From: Pseudomonas sp. NCCP-436
GTDB taxonomy: Bacteria > Pseudomonadota > Gammaproteobacteria > Pseudomonadales > Pseudomonadaceae
DNA length: 64,000 nucleotides
Assembly (NCBI RefSeq): GCF_019656335.1
Contig: NZ_BPLZ01000002.1
Span: 1 to 64,000, forward strand
Reading direction: 5' to 3'
Shown: positions 44,178 through 54,334 of the stretch, in pieces
Layout: each line of letters begins with the position of its first letter
How positions within the stretch are numbered: position 1 is the first letter of the stretch
Notes under the pieces: model-generated
Told to the model about the DNA's origin: nothing
The model's database searches: none
The model's input: the letters and a program-made list of their open reading frames with translations, nothing else
Made by a program: the position numbers and the translations under genes

Positions 44178-44722
44178 CAGACGTTTTCCGGTTTACGGTA
44201 ACGCTGCAGGGCAAGCAGCAGGCCAGCGAGGATAAAGGCACCGGCCGCATGCGTCAGCAGGGGCAGGCCGTGCAGGAACTGCCAGCCGTTCAGGGCCAGG
44301 CCCGGCAGCCAGTCAGCATGAGTCAACAGGCTGCCATGGCCGAACAGTTCACGCAGGCTGCCGAACAGCAGAGCCAGAGCGGCCAGGCGCAGGCCGGCGC
44401 CGAGTCCGGCAAGGAGCGTGCTAGTCCGGGGCAGTGCCAGAGCCGGCAGTAGCAGAAGCGCGAGCGCCGGTTCCAGAGTGGCGGCCAGATCGTGACTGAG
44501 TATCTGCAACAGTAGTTGCGCGCTGCCGAGGCACAGGCAGGCAAGCATTAGTGCCGCCAGTGTCATTTGCGGGGCGTCGAGCCTGTGGCGCAGAGGCGCC
44601 AGCAATAAGCCGCAGAGAGTCAATGTGAGCAGGCCGGCAAGGCCTAGTGCGACGGCGTTGATCAGCAGATCGCCGGCCCAGAACAGGGATGGCAGGGCCA
44701 GTAGCAGCGGCAGGTGCTTCAT
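44177..44722 (-). CDS. rnfE: Divergent RnfE-like membrane subunit
   Basis: A 181-residue protein with six hydrophobic segments. The most conserved part is GLRLAALALLFGSLRELFGHGSLL, close to the usual RnfE GALRELLGQGTLF. The standard LGLCP and TNC motifs, whose cysteines carry the cluster shared with RnfA, are not seen. In place of the first there is GDLLINAVALGLAG. It lies between rnfG and nth and overlaps both. Assigned by position and by partial similarity. Confidence 0.7.
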   Translation of the reverse strand: MKHLPLLLALPSLFWAGDLLINAVALGLAGLLTLTLCGLLLAPLRHRLDAPQMTLAALMLACLCLGSAQLLLQILSHDLAATLEPALALLLLPALALPRTSTLLAGLGAGLRLAALALLFGSLRELFGHGSLLTHADWLPGLALNGWQFLHGLPLLTHAAGAFILAGLLLALQRYRKPENV

Positions 44723-45297
44723 GGCTGTTCTTCCGTCAGGTGTTCAGCATAGTGAAACTTCACCGCACTCTGCAGGGCATCGCGTACCGCGCGGGATGTG
44801 ATGGTGGCGCCGGCCATCTGGTCGAGGTTGCCGCCTTCGGCGCGCAGGCGCCAGTCGTCATTGTCGCGAAGGCCGTTGAAGTGCTGCAGCCAACTACGCC
44901 GGGCTGGCGCGTCAAGGTCGGCCAGTCCAGGGGTTTCGCGCTGCTCAAGTACCTTGCTGGCGATTAGTCTGCCGTCGGCGTCCACGGCAACCAGCAGGCG
45001 GATCGGCCCTTCGTAGCCGGCTGCACCGACTGGTAGCAGCAGTGCGCTTGGGTGCCCCTGCAGGCGTGCCTGGTAGCCGGTCTCTGCCGCGGGGTTGCCC
45101 AGCACGCCGGCTGGCAGCTCGACCGGCTCATGCAGCGGGCGATTGTCGTAGTGTTGAACCGGTAGCAGATCAAGCAGGCGCCGTTCGCTGGCTGCCTGGC
45201 GCTGCTGGTCGATGGCAGGGGCGGCCAGCCATTGCAGCACAGCAAGCAGCCCAGTGACCGCCATGGCCAGCAGCGTCAGCAGCAGGCTGGGTTTCAT
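44719..45297 (-). CDS. rnfG: RnfG-like flavoprotein subunit
   Basis: A 192-residue protein with one N-terminal transmembrane helix (LLLTLLAMAVTGLLAVLQWL) and a periplasmic FMN-binding domain. GATITSRAV near the C-terminus contains the threonine to which FMN is linked in Rnf and Nqr subunits. The ATG at 45297 overlaps the stop of rnfD. It receives or passes electrons within the membrane complex. The FMN motif is intact, so the subunit is likely functional. Confidence 0.85.
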   Translation of the reverse strand: MKPSLLLTLLAMAVTGLLAVLQWLAAPAIDQQRQAASERRLLDLLPVQHYDNRPLHEPVELPAGVLGNPAAETGYQARLQGHPSALLLPVGAAGYEGPIRLLVAVDADGRLIASKVLEQRETPGLADLDAPARRSWLQHFNGLRDNDDWRLRAEGGNLDQMAGATITSRAVRDALQSAVKFHYAEHLTEEQP

Positions 45298-46292
45298 CGG
45301 CGGCCTCCGACACGGTCGAGGCGATGCGCGCACAGGTTCATCAGCAGCACGGCGAAAGACACACCGTCCGGGTAGCCGCCCCAGGTGCGGATTGCATAGG
45401 TGAGCAGACCGACGCCGATGCCGAAGTACAGTTGACCGCGCGGAGTCGCTGCACCACTGACTGGTTCGCTGGCGATAAAGAAGGCGCAGAGCATGCTGGC
45501 ACCGCTGAACAAGTGCAGTAGCGGCGAACCGTTGGAGTCCGAGCCGGAGCCATTCCAGCACAGCAGACTGGCGGCAAGCAGGGCGCCGAGCATACCTGCC
45601 GGTATCTGCCAGCGGATCACTCTTTGCTGCAGCAGGAACAGGCCGCCAGCCAGAAAGGCCAGGTTGACCCATTCCGCGCCGTATCCGCCGAGCGTGCCGA
45701 AGGCAGGGTGGCCGGCGAAAAGTTCGTCCTGGGTCAGACGGTCGTTATGTCGCAGGGTTTCGAGCGCGGTGGCCTGGCTCCAGCCGTCGGTCAAGCCGGA
45801 GCCGATGCCGAATATCTGTCCCAGCGCCGTCGTCAGATCATGACCGACTGTGGGGCCCGGCCATTGATTCAACTGAGCCGGGAAGGCGCATAGGACAAAG
45901 GCGTAACCCAGCATGGCCGGATTGAACGGGTTGCGGCCGAAGCCACCGAACAGGGCCTTGCCGAACAGGCTGGCGAAAGCGCTGGCGGTCACGGTCACCC
46001 ACCAGGGCAGGTAGCCGGGCAGCGCCAGGGCCAGCAGTACGGCGCTGACCAGGCCGCTGCCTTCGGCCAGCCAGGGGCGGTTCCATAGTGCCAGTGGGCT
46101 GGCCGGCTGCCGCCGTAGGCGGGTGACCAGTGCATCGCAGAACAGGCTGGTGGCAACTGCCAGCAGCAGCTGGATCAGTACGCCCCAACCGTTGAAGCAG
46201 AACAGCGTCAATACACCAGGCAGGCAGGCAAGCAGGACGCGTTGCAGTTGCGGGCGAGGGTCGAAGCCCGGCTCAGTCGGGGGTGTAATCAT
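45294..46292 (-). CDS. rnfD: RnfD-like membrane subunit
   Basis: A 332-residue protein with about nine hydrophobic segments. [20 protein letters not shown] and [21 protein letters not shown] are typical of RnfD. The FMN-linking threonine is probably that in [10 protein letters not shown] (SGAT in most family members). The ATG at 46292 was chosen since the upstream extension lies inside rnfB. It overlaps rnfB by twenty bases. In a complete Rnf cluster rnfC would lie between them, but here it is absent. Confidence 0.88.
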   Translation of the reverse strand: MITPPTEPGFDPRPQLQRVLLACLPGVLTLFCFNGWGVLIQLLLAVATSLFCDALVTRLRRQPASPLALWNRPWLAEGSGLVSAVLLALALPGYLPWWVTVTASAFASLFGKALFGGFGRNPFNPAMLGYAFVLCAFPAQLNQWPGPTVGHDLTTALGQIFGIGSGLTDGWSQATALETLRHNDRLTQDELFAGHPAFGTLGGYGAEWVNLAFLAGGLFLLQQRVIRWQIPAGMLGALLAASLLCWNGSGSDSNGSPLLHLFSGASMLCAFFIASEPVSGAATPRGQLYFGIGVGLLTYAIRTWGGYPDGVSFAVLLMNLCAHRLDRVGGRR

Positions 46293-47412
46293 GCAGACGC
46301 TGCTCGGCAGCCTGAAGCCGCTCGCGTGCCGCCTCCAGTTCGGCGGCAGGGGCGCTGGCCGGGTTGGCCGCCTGACGCCGCTCCAGACGCTGCAGGTCGG
46401 CACGGGCAAAGGCTAGGGCAGTCTTCAATTCGCGCAGTTGCAGATCCACCGGTTGCTTGTAGCTGCGTACCAGCTCCGGGACCGGTTTGCCGCTGTTGTC
46501 CTCGGCTGCATGCAGGGCCTGCTCGGCCACGACCAGTTTTGCGCGCAGGCCCTGCAGGCTGGCCTCGTCCGCGCCTTCGCGTTTGGACTTGGCCAGAGCT
46601 GCGCGGCTCATGGCCAGCTGGATCTTGGCCTGCTTCAGTGCGGCAATCCCGGGTGCCTGTTCGGCAGGTGCTGGTGCGGGCAGGGCATCGAGAGCGCTCT
46701 GGGCCTTGTCGGCAGCGGCGCGCAGTTCCTCGACCTGACGCTGCAGCTCGGCACCACCGTGTTGGGCAAGCTGCTTTTCGGCCTTGGCCAGCACCACGCG
46801 GGCCATGGCCGCCTCCATCTTCAGACGCTTGTAGGTGTCGTCGCCGGAGGCGGCAGGGCGGGCCAGCGTCGTCACTGTGGCTGGCGCCTGGGCGGCGCGC
46901 TCGACCTGACGACGCTGCTCGCGTTGCAGGCGCAGTTGACGGGCATCGTGGCGCTGACGGAACTGGTTGGCACGTTCGCGTTGCAGGCGTGCTTCGCTCG
47001 GCTCCAGCGGCAGGATATCGATGCAGTCCACCGGGCAGGGCGCCACGCACAGTTCGCAGCCGGTGCATTCGTCGCGGATCACGGTGTGCATCAGCTTCGC
47101 CGCGCCGACGATGGCATCAACCGGACAGGCCTGGATGCACTTGGTGCAGCCGATGCACTCCGTCTCGCGGATGAAGGCGATCTGCGGCGGCACCTCGGGC
47201 AGTTCCAGCGGTTGGAAAGGACGCTGCAGCAGCTCGGCCAGCGCCTGAATGGTGGTACTGCCACCGGGCGGACATTTGTTGATTGCCTCGCCGGCGGCGA
47301 TGCCCTGAGCGTAGGGCAAGCAGCCGGGATGACCGCACTTGCCGCACTGGGTCTGTGGCAGCAGAGCGTCGATGGCGCGAATGTGCGGATCGTTGCGCAG
47401 TTCCAGGTTCAT
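46273..47412 (-). CDS. rnfB: RnfB-like iron-sulfur subunit with long coiled-coil tail
   Basis: A 379-residue protein. Residues about 15-60 hold the Fe-S motif CGKCGHPGC, and two 4Fe-4S ferredoxin motifs follow, [13 protein letters not shown] and [13 protein letters not shown]. From residue 150 the protein is an alanine- and glutamine-rich helical tail with two related segments, [20 protein letters not shown] and [20 protein letters not shown]. Standard RnfB has an N-terminal membrane helix and ends soon after the ferredoxins; this one lacks the helix and is twice as long. Tails of this kind are more typical of RnfC. The ATG at 47412 overlaps the rnfA stop. Confidence 0.85.
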   Translation of the reverse strand: MNLELRNDPHIRAIDALLPQTQCGKCGHPGCLPYAQGIAAGEAINKCPPGGSTTIQALAELLQRPFQPLELPEVPPQIAFIRETECIGCTKCIQACPVDAIVGAAKLMHTVIRDECTGCELCVAPCPVDCIDILPLEPSEARLQRERANQFRQRHDARQLRLQREQRRQVERAAQAPATVTTLARPAASGDDTYKRLKMEAAMARVVLAKAEKQLAQHGGAELQRQVEELRAAADKAQSALDALPAPAPAEQAPGIAALKQAKIQLAMSRAALAKSKREGADEASLQGLRAKLVVAEQALHAAEDNSGKPVPELVRSYKQPVDLQLRELKTALAFARADLQRLERRQAANPASAPAAELEAARERLQAAEQRLHDYTPD

Positions 47413-47954
47413 CGTGCCCCCAGGCTGTTGAGACCGAGCAGGGCCAGGCCGGTCAGACCACCGCTGATCAGCATCAGTGGCGCGCCGCGAAAGGCAGTGG
47501 GTACGGCAGACATGTCGATGCGTGTGCGCAAGTCTTCGAGTAGCTGCATCAGCAGCCAGAAACCCGCGCCCCCGGCCAGCCCCAACAGCAGTATCTGGGG
47601 CATGGGCTGGGTACGGGCCAGGAGCAGCGCTGCCAGCCCATTGGCAAACAGGATCAGCCACAGGCCCGGCTGCTTCAGTTTGGCGTGTCGGCTTGCCAGC
47701 CATGCAGGCAGCAGTTGTGTCAGTGCTGTCAGTAGCAGACTGCCGAGCAGGAGGAAAAGAATCGGAAAACCCAGCATCTGCAGCAGCTGTTCGAGCAGCC
47801 AGCCGAGCACGGCAGCCAGCGGGATCAGCAGTGCTGCGCAGGGACCAAGAGCCTGTAGCCGGGCTGGACGGTCGGCCGCGCTGGCAGGCGGCAGATCGAG
47901 CAGCAGATGGCTGATCAGGGCGGCGCCGAGCAGGACGAAGAGCAGATCGGTCAT
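47409..47954 (-). CDS. rnfA: Divergent RnfA-like membrane subunit
   Basis: A 181-residue protein with six hydrophobic segments and the C-terminal pattern [20 protein letters not shown], which matches the end of RnfA (VPAPFRGASIAMI-type). The N-terminal LGLCPFMG and central TNCAV motifs of normal RnfA are missing; the only cysteine is in ALGPCAALL. It is the first gene of the operon, 95 bases downstream of metG on the minus strand. The call depends largely on position and the C-terminus. Confidence 0.7.
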   Translation of the reverse strand: MTDLLFVLLGAALISHLLLDLPPASAADRPARLQALGPCAALLIPLAAVLGWLLEQLLQMLGFPILFLLLGSLLLTALTQLLPAWLASRHAKLKQPGLWLILFANGLAALLLARTQPMPQILLLGLAGGAGFWLLMQLLEDLRTRIDMSAVPTAFRGAPLMLISGGLTGLALLGLNSLGAR

Positions 47955-48010
47955 CGGATCACGGACAGCGGGCAGGAGATGGCCGGGTATTATCCGGGGC
48001 GTGAAGCGCC

Positions 48011-48033
48011 GCGACAACCATGCTGGTTGTCGC
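48011..48033. other. Hairpin between metG and the rnf operon
   Basis: GCGACAACCA and TGGTTGTCGC form a ten-base stem with a three-base loop. There is no T run on either side, so it may be an atypical terminator for metG or an mRNA processing element. Confidence 0.45.
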
Positions 48034-48049
48034 AACTACAGCCTGTGCC

Positions 48050-50086
48050 TTAGCGGACGCGCTGACCCGGCTTGGCGCCGCTGTCCGGGCTGAGCAGGTA
48101 GATTTCCTCGCCGCCGGGGCCGGCGGCCAGGACCATGCCTTCGGACACGCCGAACTTCATCTTGCGCGGGGCCAGGTTGGCCACGTACAGGGTCAGGCGG
48201 CCTTCCAGCTTGCTCGGGTCCGGGTAGGCGGACTTGATGCCGGAGAACACGTTGCGCTTCTCGTCGCCGATATCCAGCGACAGGCGCAGCAGCTTGTCGG
48301 CGCCCTCGACGAACTCGCACTTCTCGATCAGGGCGATACGCAGGTCCACGGCAGCGAAGGCGTCGAAGTTGATCTCGGGGGCCAGCGGGTCTTTCACCAG
48401 TTCGCCGTTGCCGGTGGGCTTGGTGGCCTCGGCGGCCAGGTCTTCCTTGGAGGCCTCGATCATGGCGTCGATCTTCGCCGGCTCGATACGGGTCAGCAGC
48501 GGGCTGAAGGGGTTGAGCTGGTGGTTGGCCAACGGGGTGCTGAGGTCATTCCAGGTCAGCGCCGGGACGTTGAGGAAGGCCTCGGCATCGGCGGCCAGCT
48601 TCGGCAGAACCGGCTTGAGCAGAATCACCAGTTGACGGAACAGGTTGATGCCCAGGGCGCAGATTTCCTGTACTTCGGCCTGCTTGCCCTCGACCTTGTT
48701 CAACGCCCAGGGCGCCTTGTCGGCGATCCAGGCATTGGCGCGATCGGCCAGGGCCATGATCTCGCGCATGGCGCGAGAGAAGTCTCGCGCCTCGTAGGCC
48801 TCTGCGATGCTCGGTGCAGCGGCCTGGAAGGCATCCCACAGGGCCGGTTCCGGATTGGCGGTTACCAGTACGCCGCCGTTGCCCTTATGAATGAAGCCGG
48901 CACAGCGACTGGCGATGTTGACTACCTTGCCGACCAGATCCGAGTTGACCTTCTGTACGAAGTCCTCAAGGTTCAGGTCAAGGTCATCGACGCCGCGGCC
49001 GAGCTTAGAGGCGTAGTAGTAACGCAGATATTCTGGGTTGAGGTGATCCAGATAGGTGCGCGCCTTGATAAAGGTGCCGCGCGACTTGGACATCTTCTGG
49101 CCGTTGACGGTCAGGTAGCCATGCACGTTGAGCGCGGTCGGCTTGCGGAAGCCTGCCCCTTCGAGCATGGCCGGCCAGAACAGTGCATGGAAATTGATGA
49201 TGTCCTTGCCGATGAAGTGGTACAGCTCGGCTGTGGAGTCCTTGCCCCAGAACGCATCGAAGTCCAGATCCGGACGGCTGCTGCAGAGGTTCTTGAAGCT
49301 GGCCATATAGCCGATCGGCGCATCGAGCCAGACGTAGAAGTATTTGCCTGGCTCGTCCGGAATTTCAAAGCCGAAGTAGGGGGCATCGCGGGAGATGTCC
49401 CATTCCTGCAGGCCGGCGTCGAGCCACTCGGCGATCTTGTTGGCTACCGCCTCCTGCAGGGCGCCACTGCGCGTCCACTGCTTGAGCATGGCCTCGAAGT
49501 CCGGCAGCCTGAAGAAGAAATGCTTGGATTCGCGCAGCTCCGGTACGGCGCCGGAAATCGCCGAGCGCGGGTTTTTCAACTCAGTGGGCTCATAGGTGGC
49601 GCCGCATTTCTCGCAATTGTCGCCGTACTGATCCTCTGCTGCGCACTTCGGGCAGGTGCCCTTGATGAAGCGGTCGGCAAGGAACATGCCCTTTTCCGGG
49701 TCGAAGTACTGGGTCACTGCGCGGGTGGCAATATGGCCACGCTCGCGCAGGGCCAGATAGATAGACTCGGACAGCTCGCGGTTTTCCGGCGAGTGGGTCG
49801 AGTAGTAATTGTCGAAGTCCACGCCGAAGTCGGCGAAGTCGGCCATGTGCTCGGCACGTACGGCCTCGATCAACTGTTCGGCGCTGATGCCTTCCTTTTC
49901 GGCGCGCAGCATGATGGCCGAGCCGTGAGCGTCGTCGGCGCAAACGTAGACGGCCTGATTGCCGCGCAGCTTCTGGTAGCGCACCCACATGTCGGTCTGG
50001 ATGTACTCGAGCATGTGGCCGAGGTGGATCGAACCGTTGGCATAGGGAAGGGCGCTGGTAACGAGAATCTTGCGGGCTTCGGTCAT
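48050..50086 (-). CDS. metG: Methionyl-tRNA synthetase
   Basis: A 678-residue class I synthetase. The HIGH-type motif is [17 protein letters not shown] at residues 12-28, the zinc knuckle has CPKC and CEKC, and KMSKSRG follows at about residue 335. The last 110 residues are a tRNA-binding domain ([20 protein letters not shown]). The ATG at 50086 was preferred to one thirteen codons upstream, since family members begin [18 protein letters not shown]. It is divergent from apbC, as in other Pseudomonas. Confidence 0.98.
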   Translation of the reverse strand: MTEARKILVTSALPYANGSIHLGHMLEYIQTDMWVRYQKLRGNQAVYVCADDAHGSAIMLRAEKEGISAEQLIEAVRAEHMADFADFGVDFDNYYSTHSPENRELSESIYLALRERGHIATRAVTQYFDPEKGMFLADRFIKGTCPKCAAEDQYGDNCEKCGATYEPTELKNPRSAISGAVPELRESKHFFFRLPDFEAMLKQWTRSGALQEAVANKIAEWLDAGLQEWDISRDAPYFGFEIPDEPGKYFYVWLDAPIGYMASFKNLCSSRPDLDFDAFWGKDSTAELYHFIGKDIINFHALFWPAMLEGAGFRKPTALNVHGYLTVNGQKMSKSRGTFIKARTYLDHLNPEYLRYYYASKLGRGVDDLDLNLEDFVQKVNSDLVGKVVNIASRCAGFIHKGNGGVLVTANPEPALWDAFQAAAPSIAEAYEARDFSRAMREIMALADRANAWIADKAPWALNKVEGKQAEVQEICALGINLFRQLVILLKPVLPKLAADAEAFLNVPALTWNDLSTPLANHQLNPFSPLLTRIEPAKIDAMIEASKEDLAAEATKPTGNGELVKDPLAPEINFDAFAAVDLRIALIEKCEFVEGADKLLRLSLDIGDEKRNVFSGIKSAYPDPSKLEGRLTLYVANLAPRKMKFGVSEGMVLAAGPGGEEIYLLSPDSGAKPGQRVR

Positions 50087-50224
50087 GGTGATCGGCTGCA
50101 CTGGTATTACGAGGGAAGTCGGCAACTATAAAGCAGCGGGCGGCCGCAGGCCACCGGCAGCATGCGCGGGGCTCAAGCTGGGGTATGATGCCCGCCTGTT
50201 TCGCTCAACCTTTCGGAGCCATGC

Positions 50225-51313
50225 ATGAGTGCCGTAACCCGAGAAACCGTGGAAGCCTGCCTGCGCCAGCTTGTCGATCCCCATCTTGAACAGGATCCGG
50301 TCAGCGCCGGTTGTCTGCGCGAGGTCGATATCCGTGGTGGTCAGGTCGCCGTACGCCTGGAACTGGGCTACGCCGCCGGGCTGTTCAAGGGGGGCTGGGC
50401 GCAGATGCTGCAGATGGCGCTGGAGAACCTCGAGGGGATCGAGTCGGCGCAGGTGCGCATCGATTGCGTGATTGAACCGCATCAGGGCCAGGTACAGGTG
50501 CCGGCGCTGGCCGGGGTGAAGAACGTCATCGCCGTGGCCTCCGGCAAGGGCGGGGTGGGCAAGTCCACCACTGCTGCCAACCTGGCGCTGGCACTGGCCC
50601 GTGAGGGTGCACGGGTGGGTATCCTCGATGCCGACATCTATGGGCCCAGTCAGGGCATCATGTTCGGCATCGCTCCGGGTAGCAGGCCACAGGTTCGTGA
50701 ACAGAAGTGGTTCGTGCCGATCGAGGCTCATGGTGTACAGGTGATGTCCATGGCCTTCCTGGCCGATGACAACACACCGATGGTCTGGCGCGGGCCGATG
50801 GTCTCCGGTGCCCTGCTGCAATTGATTACCCAGACTGCCTGGGACAATCTCGACTACCTGGTGGTGGACATGCCGCCGGGGACTGGCGACATTCAGCTGA
50901 CCCTGGCTCAGAAGGTGCCGGTGGCCGGTAGCGTCATCGTCACGACCCCACAGGATCTGGCATTGCTGGACGCCCGCAAGGGCGTGGAGATGTTCCGCAA
51001 GGTACACATCCCGGTGCTGGGGGTGGTGGAGAACATGGCTGTGCACATCTGCTCGAACTGTGGTCATGCCGAGCATCTGTTTGGCGAGGGCGGTGGCGAG
51101 AAGCTCGCCGCGCAATACGGTGTGGAGCTGCTGGCCTCACTGCCGCTGTCGATGGCGATCCGTATGCAGGCCGATGATGGCCGGCCGACCGCTGTGGCGG
51201 ATCCGGAAAGCCAGATCGCCATGATCTACCAGCAGATGGCACGCAAGGTGGGCGCGCGTATCGCCATGTCTGCTCATGCTGCGATGCCGAGTATCGAGAT
51301 CAGCGACGACTGA
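50225..51313 (+). CDS. apbC: Iron-sulfur cluster carrier protein ApbC (Mrp)
   Basis: A 362-residue P-loop ATPase. A short MIP18-type N-terminal domain (residues 1-95) precedes the Walker A motif VASGKGGVGKSTTAANLA at about 102-119. The Fe-S-binding CSNCGH lies near residue 277. ApbC receives and passes 4Fe-4S clusters to target enzymes. It is divergent from metG, and a terminator follows it. Confidence 0.96.
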   Translation: MSAVTRETVEACLRQLVDPHLEQDPVSAGCLREVDIRGGQVAVRLELGYAAGLFKGGWAQMLQMALENLEGIESAQVRIDCVIEPHQGQVQVPALAGVKNVIAVASGKGGVGKSTTAANLALALAREGARVGILDADIYGPSQGIMFGIAPGSRPQVREQKWFVPIEAHGVQVMSMAFLADDNTPMVWRGPMVSGALLQLITQTAWDNLDYLVVDMPPGTGDIQLTLAQKVPVAGSVIVTTPQDLALLDARKGVEMFRKVHIPVLGVVENMAVHICSNCGHAEHLFGEGGGEKLAAQYGVELLASLPLSMAIRMQADDGRPTAVADPESQIAMIYQQMARKVGARIAMSAHAAMPSIEISDD

Positions 51314-51381
51314 CGGAGCAAGCGGCGAGTCTTTGCCCTTGCAGGGCGGCTCGCCTGCGCTATTTATACCGGCCAAGAAAA

Positions 51382-51403
51382 AGCCCCGCGCTTTGGCGGG
51401 GCT
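51382..51403. terminator. Terminator between apbC and the cold-shock gene
   Basis: AGCCCCGC and GCGGGGCT form the stem, with A-rich sequence on the left and CTTTTC on the right, so it can end transcription of both convergent genes. Confidence 0.85.
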
Positions 51404-51426
51404 CTTTTCAGGCGGTGTAGCGCAGG

Positions 51427-51636
51427 TTAGATAACCTGAACTTCCTCAGCCTGCATGCCTTTCTGGCCACGGGTGGCCACGAAGGAAACCTGCTGGCCTT
51501 CCTTCAGAGTTTTGAAACCATCGCTCTGGATGGCTTTGAAGTGTACGAACAGGTCGTCGCCGGATTGCGGGGTGATGAAGCCGTAGCCTTTCTCATCGTT
51601 GAACCACTTGACGGTGCCAGTCTGACGATTGGACAT
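51427..51636 (-). CDS. Cold-shock domain protein
   Basis: A 69-residue CspA-type protein: [15 protein letters not shown] contains RNP1 and DLFVHF contains RNP2, within a single five-stranded barrel. Such proteins bind single-stranded RNA and DNA and often help translation at low temperature or in stationary phase. The start has AGGAGACATC just upstream. The long non-coding leader region to the right fits the long 5' leaders of this family. Confidence 0.97.
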   Translation of the reverse strand: MSNRQTGTVKWFNDEKGYGFITPQSGDDLFVHFKAIQSDGFKTLKEGQQVSFVATRGQKGMQAEEVQVI

Positions 51637-51951
51637 GTGATGTCTCCTAACAAAAGTAATAACAGCCCTGGAAAAGCCCAGGCCGGGACTGAGTGCAACG
51701 AGTACTAGGAGTCGGACGACGATGTTTGGATCGAAATCTGGGCATCAAGTAGCGATTCACGGTGACACATGCAGCACAGTGGGGACACCATACGTGTTTT
51801 TTTTGCAGAGTGCGAACACTGTGTGCGTCTTTCCTGCAAATAATTGCTGTTGTGTTCCGATCCTCGGATGTCGGGGTCTTTGAAGCACGGCCCCGGCGCC
51901 GGTAAGATGCGCTTTCTTTGTTACATCGCTCATATTTCAGGATAAGCCGGC
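51637..51951. other. Long divergent leader region between the cold-shock gene and dcd
   Basis: No gene is seen in these 315 bases. On the minus strand it probably holds the promoter and long structured leader of the cold-shock message. On the plus strand it holds the dcd promoter, with AT-rich TTCTTTGTTACATCGC near 51915 and CAGGATAAG before the ATG. A short run of eight T occurs near 51797. Exact start sites are not resolved. Confidence 0.5.
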
Positions 51952-52518
51952 ATGACCATCAAATCGGACAAGTGGATTCGCCGCATGGCGCAGGAACACG
52001 GGATGATCGAGCCGTTCGTCGAGCGCCAGGTGCGTGGCGCCGACGCCAACCGGGTGATTTCCTACGGCGTTTCCAGCTACGGCTACGATGTCCGCTGCGC
52101 CGACGAATTCAAGGTGTTTACCAATATCCACTCGGCGGTGGTCGATCCGAAGAACTTCGATGAAAGAAGCTTCGTCGATATCAAGAGCGACGTCTGCATC
52201 ATTCCGCCGAACTCCTTCGCTCTGGCGCGTACTGTCGAGTACTTCCGCATACCGCGTGACGTGCTGACCATCTGCTTGGGCAAGAGCACTTACGCACGCT
52301 GCGGCATCATCGTCAATGTCACTCCACTGGAACCGGAGTGGGAAGGGCACGTGACACTGGAGTTTTCCAACACCACCAACCTGCCAGCGAAAATCTACGC
52401 CAACGAAGGTGTGGCGCAGATGCTGTTCCTGCAGTCGGACGAGGCTTGCGAGGTGTCCTACAAAGACCGCGGCGGCAAGTACCAGGGCCAGACCGGCGTT
52501 ACTCTGCCCAAGGCCTGA
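51952..52518 (+). CDS. dcd: dCTP deaminase
   Basis: A 188-residue enzyme, [20 protein letters not shown] onward, of the expected length. [20 protein letters not shown] and the region with [18 protein letters not shown] (quoted in part) belong to the Dcd active site, where a glutamate and a serine-arginine pair act. It converts dCTP to dUTP on the way to dTMP. It lies near apbC, as in P. aeruginosa (PA3480-PA3481). Confidence 0.97.
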   Translation: MTIKSDKWIRRMAQEHGMIEPFVERQVRGADANRVISYGVSSYGYDVRCADEFKVFTNIHSAVVDPKNFDERSFVDIKSDVCIIPPNSFALARTVEYFRIPRDVLTICLGKSTYARCGIIVNVTPLEPEWEGHVTLEFSNTTNLPAKIYANEGVAQMLFLQSDEACEVSYKDRGGKYQGQTGVTLPKA

Positions 52519-52572
52519 TTGCCCGCCGTAAAAGATCCGCTGCCGCTTTGCCGTCAGCGGATTGCCGCCTGA

Positions 52573-53487
52573 TCAGGCCTGATCCCAGGGAGCCTTGGCC
52601 AGGTGCTGGTGGAGGTAGTCGCACAGCGCCAGTACCTTGCGCGAGGCGCGACGCGAGCGCGGGTACAGTGCGTAGATGCTGTAGGGTCTGGGACGCGCCT
52701 CGGGCAGTATCTCGCGCAGAGCGCCGCTGACGAGATCCTGGTGGATGAGAAAGCTTGGTAGCAGCGCCAGCCCCTGTCCGGCCAGCACCAGTTCACGCAT
52801 TACCTCGCCGTTGTTGCTGGTGAAGCGGCTGCGGGGCGCGATGCGACTCAGCAGCTCTTCGCCGTTGCTGTCCCCGAATGACCAGAACTGCCGCCAGGTG
52901 ACGTTACTGTAGCCGATGCAATGGTGCTGCTGCAGGGCCTCAAGCGACTGCGGTGCGCCATGGCGTTGCAGGTAATCGGGGCTGGCGCAGAGAATTCGCG
53001 CGCAGCCGGCCAGTTTGCGTGCGATCAGGGCGCTGTCGCCAATATGCGAGATGCGGAGGCAGAGGTCATAGCCCTCGCGCTCGAAGTCGTTGAGGCGATC
53101 CTCCAGATGCAGGCCGATTTCCAGCCCCGGATAGCGCTCCATGAACCCGCCCATCAGCGGGGCCAGCCATTGGGTGCCGAAGCTCATCGGGGCCAGTATC
53201 TGCAACCGGCCGCAGATACCCTCTTCGTGAGCGCTTGCCGTAGCGGCGGCGTCCTCCAGTTCCTGCAGTGACTGTTTGGCGCTCTGGTAGAACAACTGGC
53301 CGTTGTCGGTAGGGGCTACCTTGCGCGTGGAGCGATACAGCAGTTGTGCGCCCAGGCGCCGCTCAAGGTCGCTAAGACGCTTGCTCACCACCGATTTCGA
53401 CAGGCCCAGATCCTCTGCCGCGCGGCTGACACCACCAAGCTCCACTACCCGCAGAAAGGTTTCTATTTCCGCTAGATCCAGATTCAT
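52573..53487 (-). CDS. LysR-family transcriptional regulator
   Basis: A 304-residue regulator with the N-terminal winged helix (IETFLRVVELGGVSRAAEDLGLSKSVVSKRL, quoted in parts: VVELGGVSRAAEDLGLS) and a LysR-substrate domain from about residue 90. It is transcribed divergently from a YcaC-type hydrolase gene 176 bases away and probably controls it. It has no recognised effector. Confidence 0.93.
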   Translation of the reverse strand: MNLDLAEIETFLRVVELGGVSRAAEDLGLSKSVVSKRLSDLERRLGAQLLYRSTRKVAPTDNGQLFYQSAKQSLQELEDAAATASAHEEGICGRLQILAPMSFGTQWLAPLMGGFMERYPGLEIGLHLEDRLNDFEREGYDLCLRISHIGDSALIARKLAGCARILCASPDYLQRHGAPQSLEALQQHHCIGYSNVTWRQFWSFGDSNGEELLSRIAPRSRFTSNNGEVMRELVLAGQGLALLPSFLIHQDLVSGALREILPEARPRPYSIYALYPRSRRASRKVLALCDYLHQHLAKAPWDQA

Positions 53488-53663
53488 GTACGGCTCCTTG
53501 CTTGGCTGCCATGAGGGTAACGCAGTCGCTGCTCCTTGGTTGTTCGTCTCCAGCGAAAAACTATTTTCCCGCCTGAGGGTCGATTGCCGGTGAGTGTCTC
53601 AATAAGCTGAAACTACATCGCCACCCGGCGACGTGAGCCCCCTCTCAGGATAGGAGTTTACCC

Positions 53664-54278
53664 ATGGCCCATACCTACAAGCGTCTGGACAAGGATGATG
53701 CAGTCGTGTTGCTGGTCGATCACCAGTCCGGCCTGCTTTCGTTGGTGCGCGACTACAGCCCGGACGAGTTCAAGAACAACGTGCTGGCACTGGCCGACAT
53801 CGCCCGCTTCTTCAAGCTGCCGACCATTCTCACCACCAGTTTTGAAACCGGGCCGAATGGGCCGCTGGTGCCCGAGCTCAAGGCCATGTTTCCGGATGCT
53901 CCCTATATTGCCCGTCCGGGGCAGATCAATGCCTGGGACAACGAAGACTTCGTCAACGCGATCAAGGCGACCGGTCGTCGGCAACTGATCATCGCTGGTG
54001 TCGTGACCGATGTCTGTGTGACCTTTCCGACCCTTTCGGCCCTGGAGGCTGGTTATGAGGTGTTTGTGGTGACCGATGCTTCGGGCACTTTCAATACCTC
54101 GGTGCGTGATGCTGCGCTTAACCGCATGTCGCAGGCAGGCGCCCAGTTGATGAACTGGTTCAGTGTTGGCTGTGAACTGCATCGCGACTGGCGTAACGAC
54201 ATCGAGGGCTTCGGCGGAATTCTTGGCAGTCACCTGCCGGCTTACGCCAATCTGATCCAGAGCTACAACCAGAAATAG
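53664..54278 (+). CDS. ycaC: YcaC-type isochorismatase-family hydrolase
   Basis: A 204-residue cysteine-hydrolase-fold protein of the YcaC type. The catalytic aspartate is in VVLLVDHQSGLLSLV, the lysine region is KATGRRQLIIAGV, and the cysteine is in VVTDVCVTFPTLSA. YcaC proteins form large rings and their true substrate is unknown. AGGATAGGAG lies just before the ATG. A LysR regulator is divergent, and a strong terminator follows. Confidence 0.93.
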   Translation: MAHTYKRLDKDDAVVLLVDHQSGLLSLVRDYSPDEFKNNVLALADIARFFKLPTILTTSFETGPNGPLVPELKAMFPDAPYIARPGQINAWDNEDFVNAIKATGRRQLIIAGVVTDVCVTFPTLSALEAGYEVFVVTDASGTFNTSVRDAALNRMSQAGAQLMNWFSVGCELHRDWRNDIEGFGGILGSHLPAYANLIQSYNQK

Positions 54279-54288
54279 TCATCCTGAA

Positions 54289-54325
54289 AACGCAAGAGGC
54301 CGCTCAATGAGCGGCCTCTTGCGTT
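54289..54325. terminator. Strong bidirectional terminator between ycaC and pyk
   Basis: AACGCAAGAGGCCGCT (54289-54304) and AGCGGCCTCTTGCGTT (54310-54325) are exact inverted repeats around CAATG. The two genes converge on it. T runs are weak, but the stem is very strong. Confidence 0.8.
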
Positions 54326-54334
54326 GGTGCCGTA

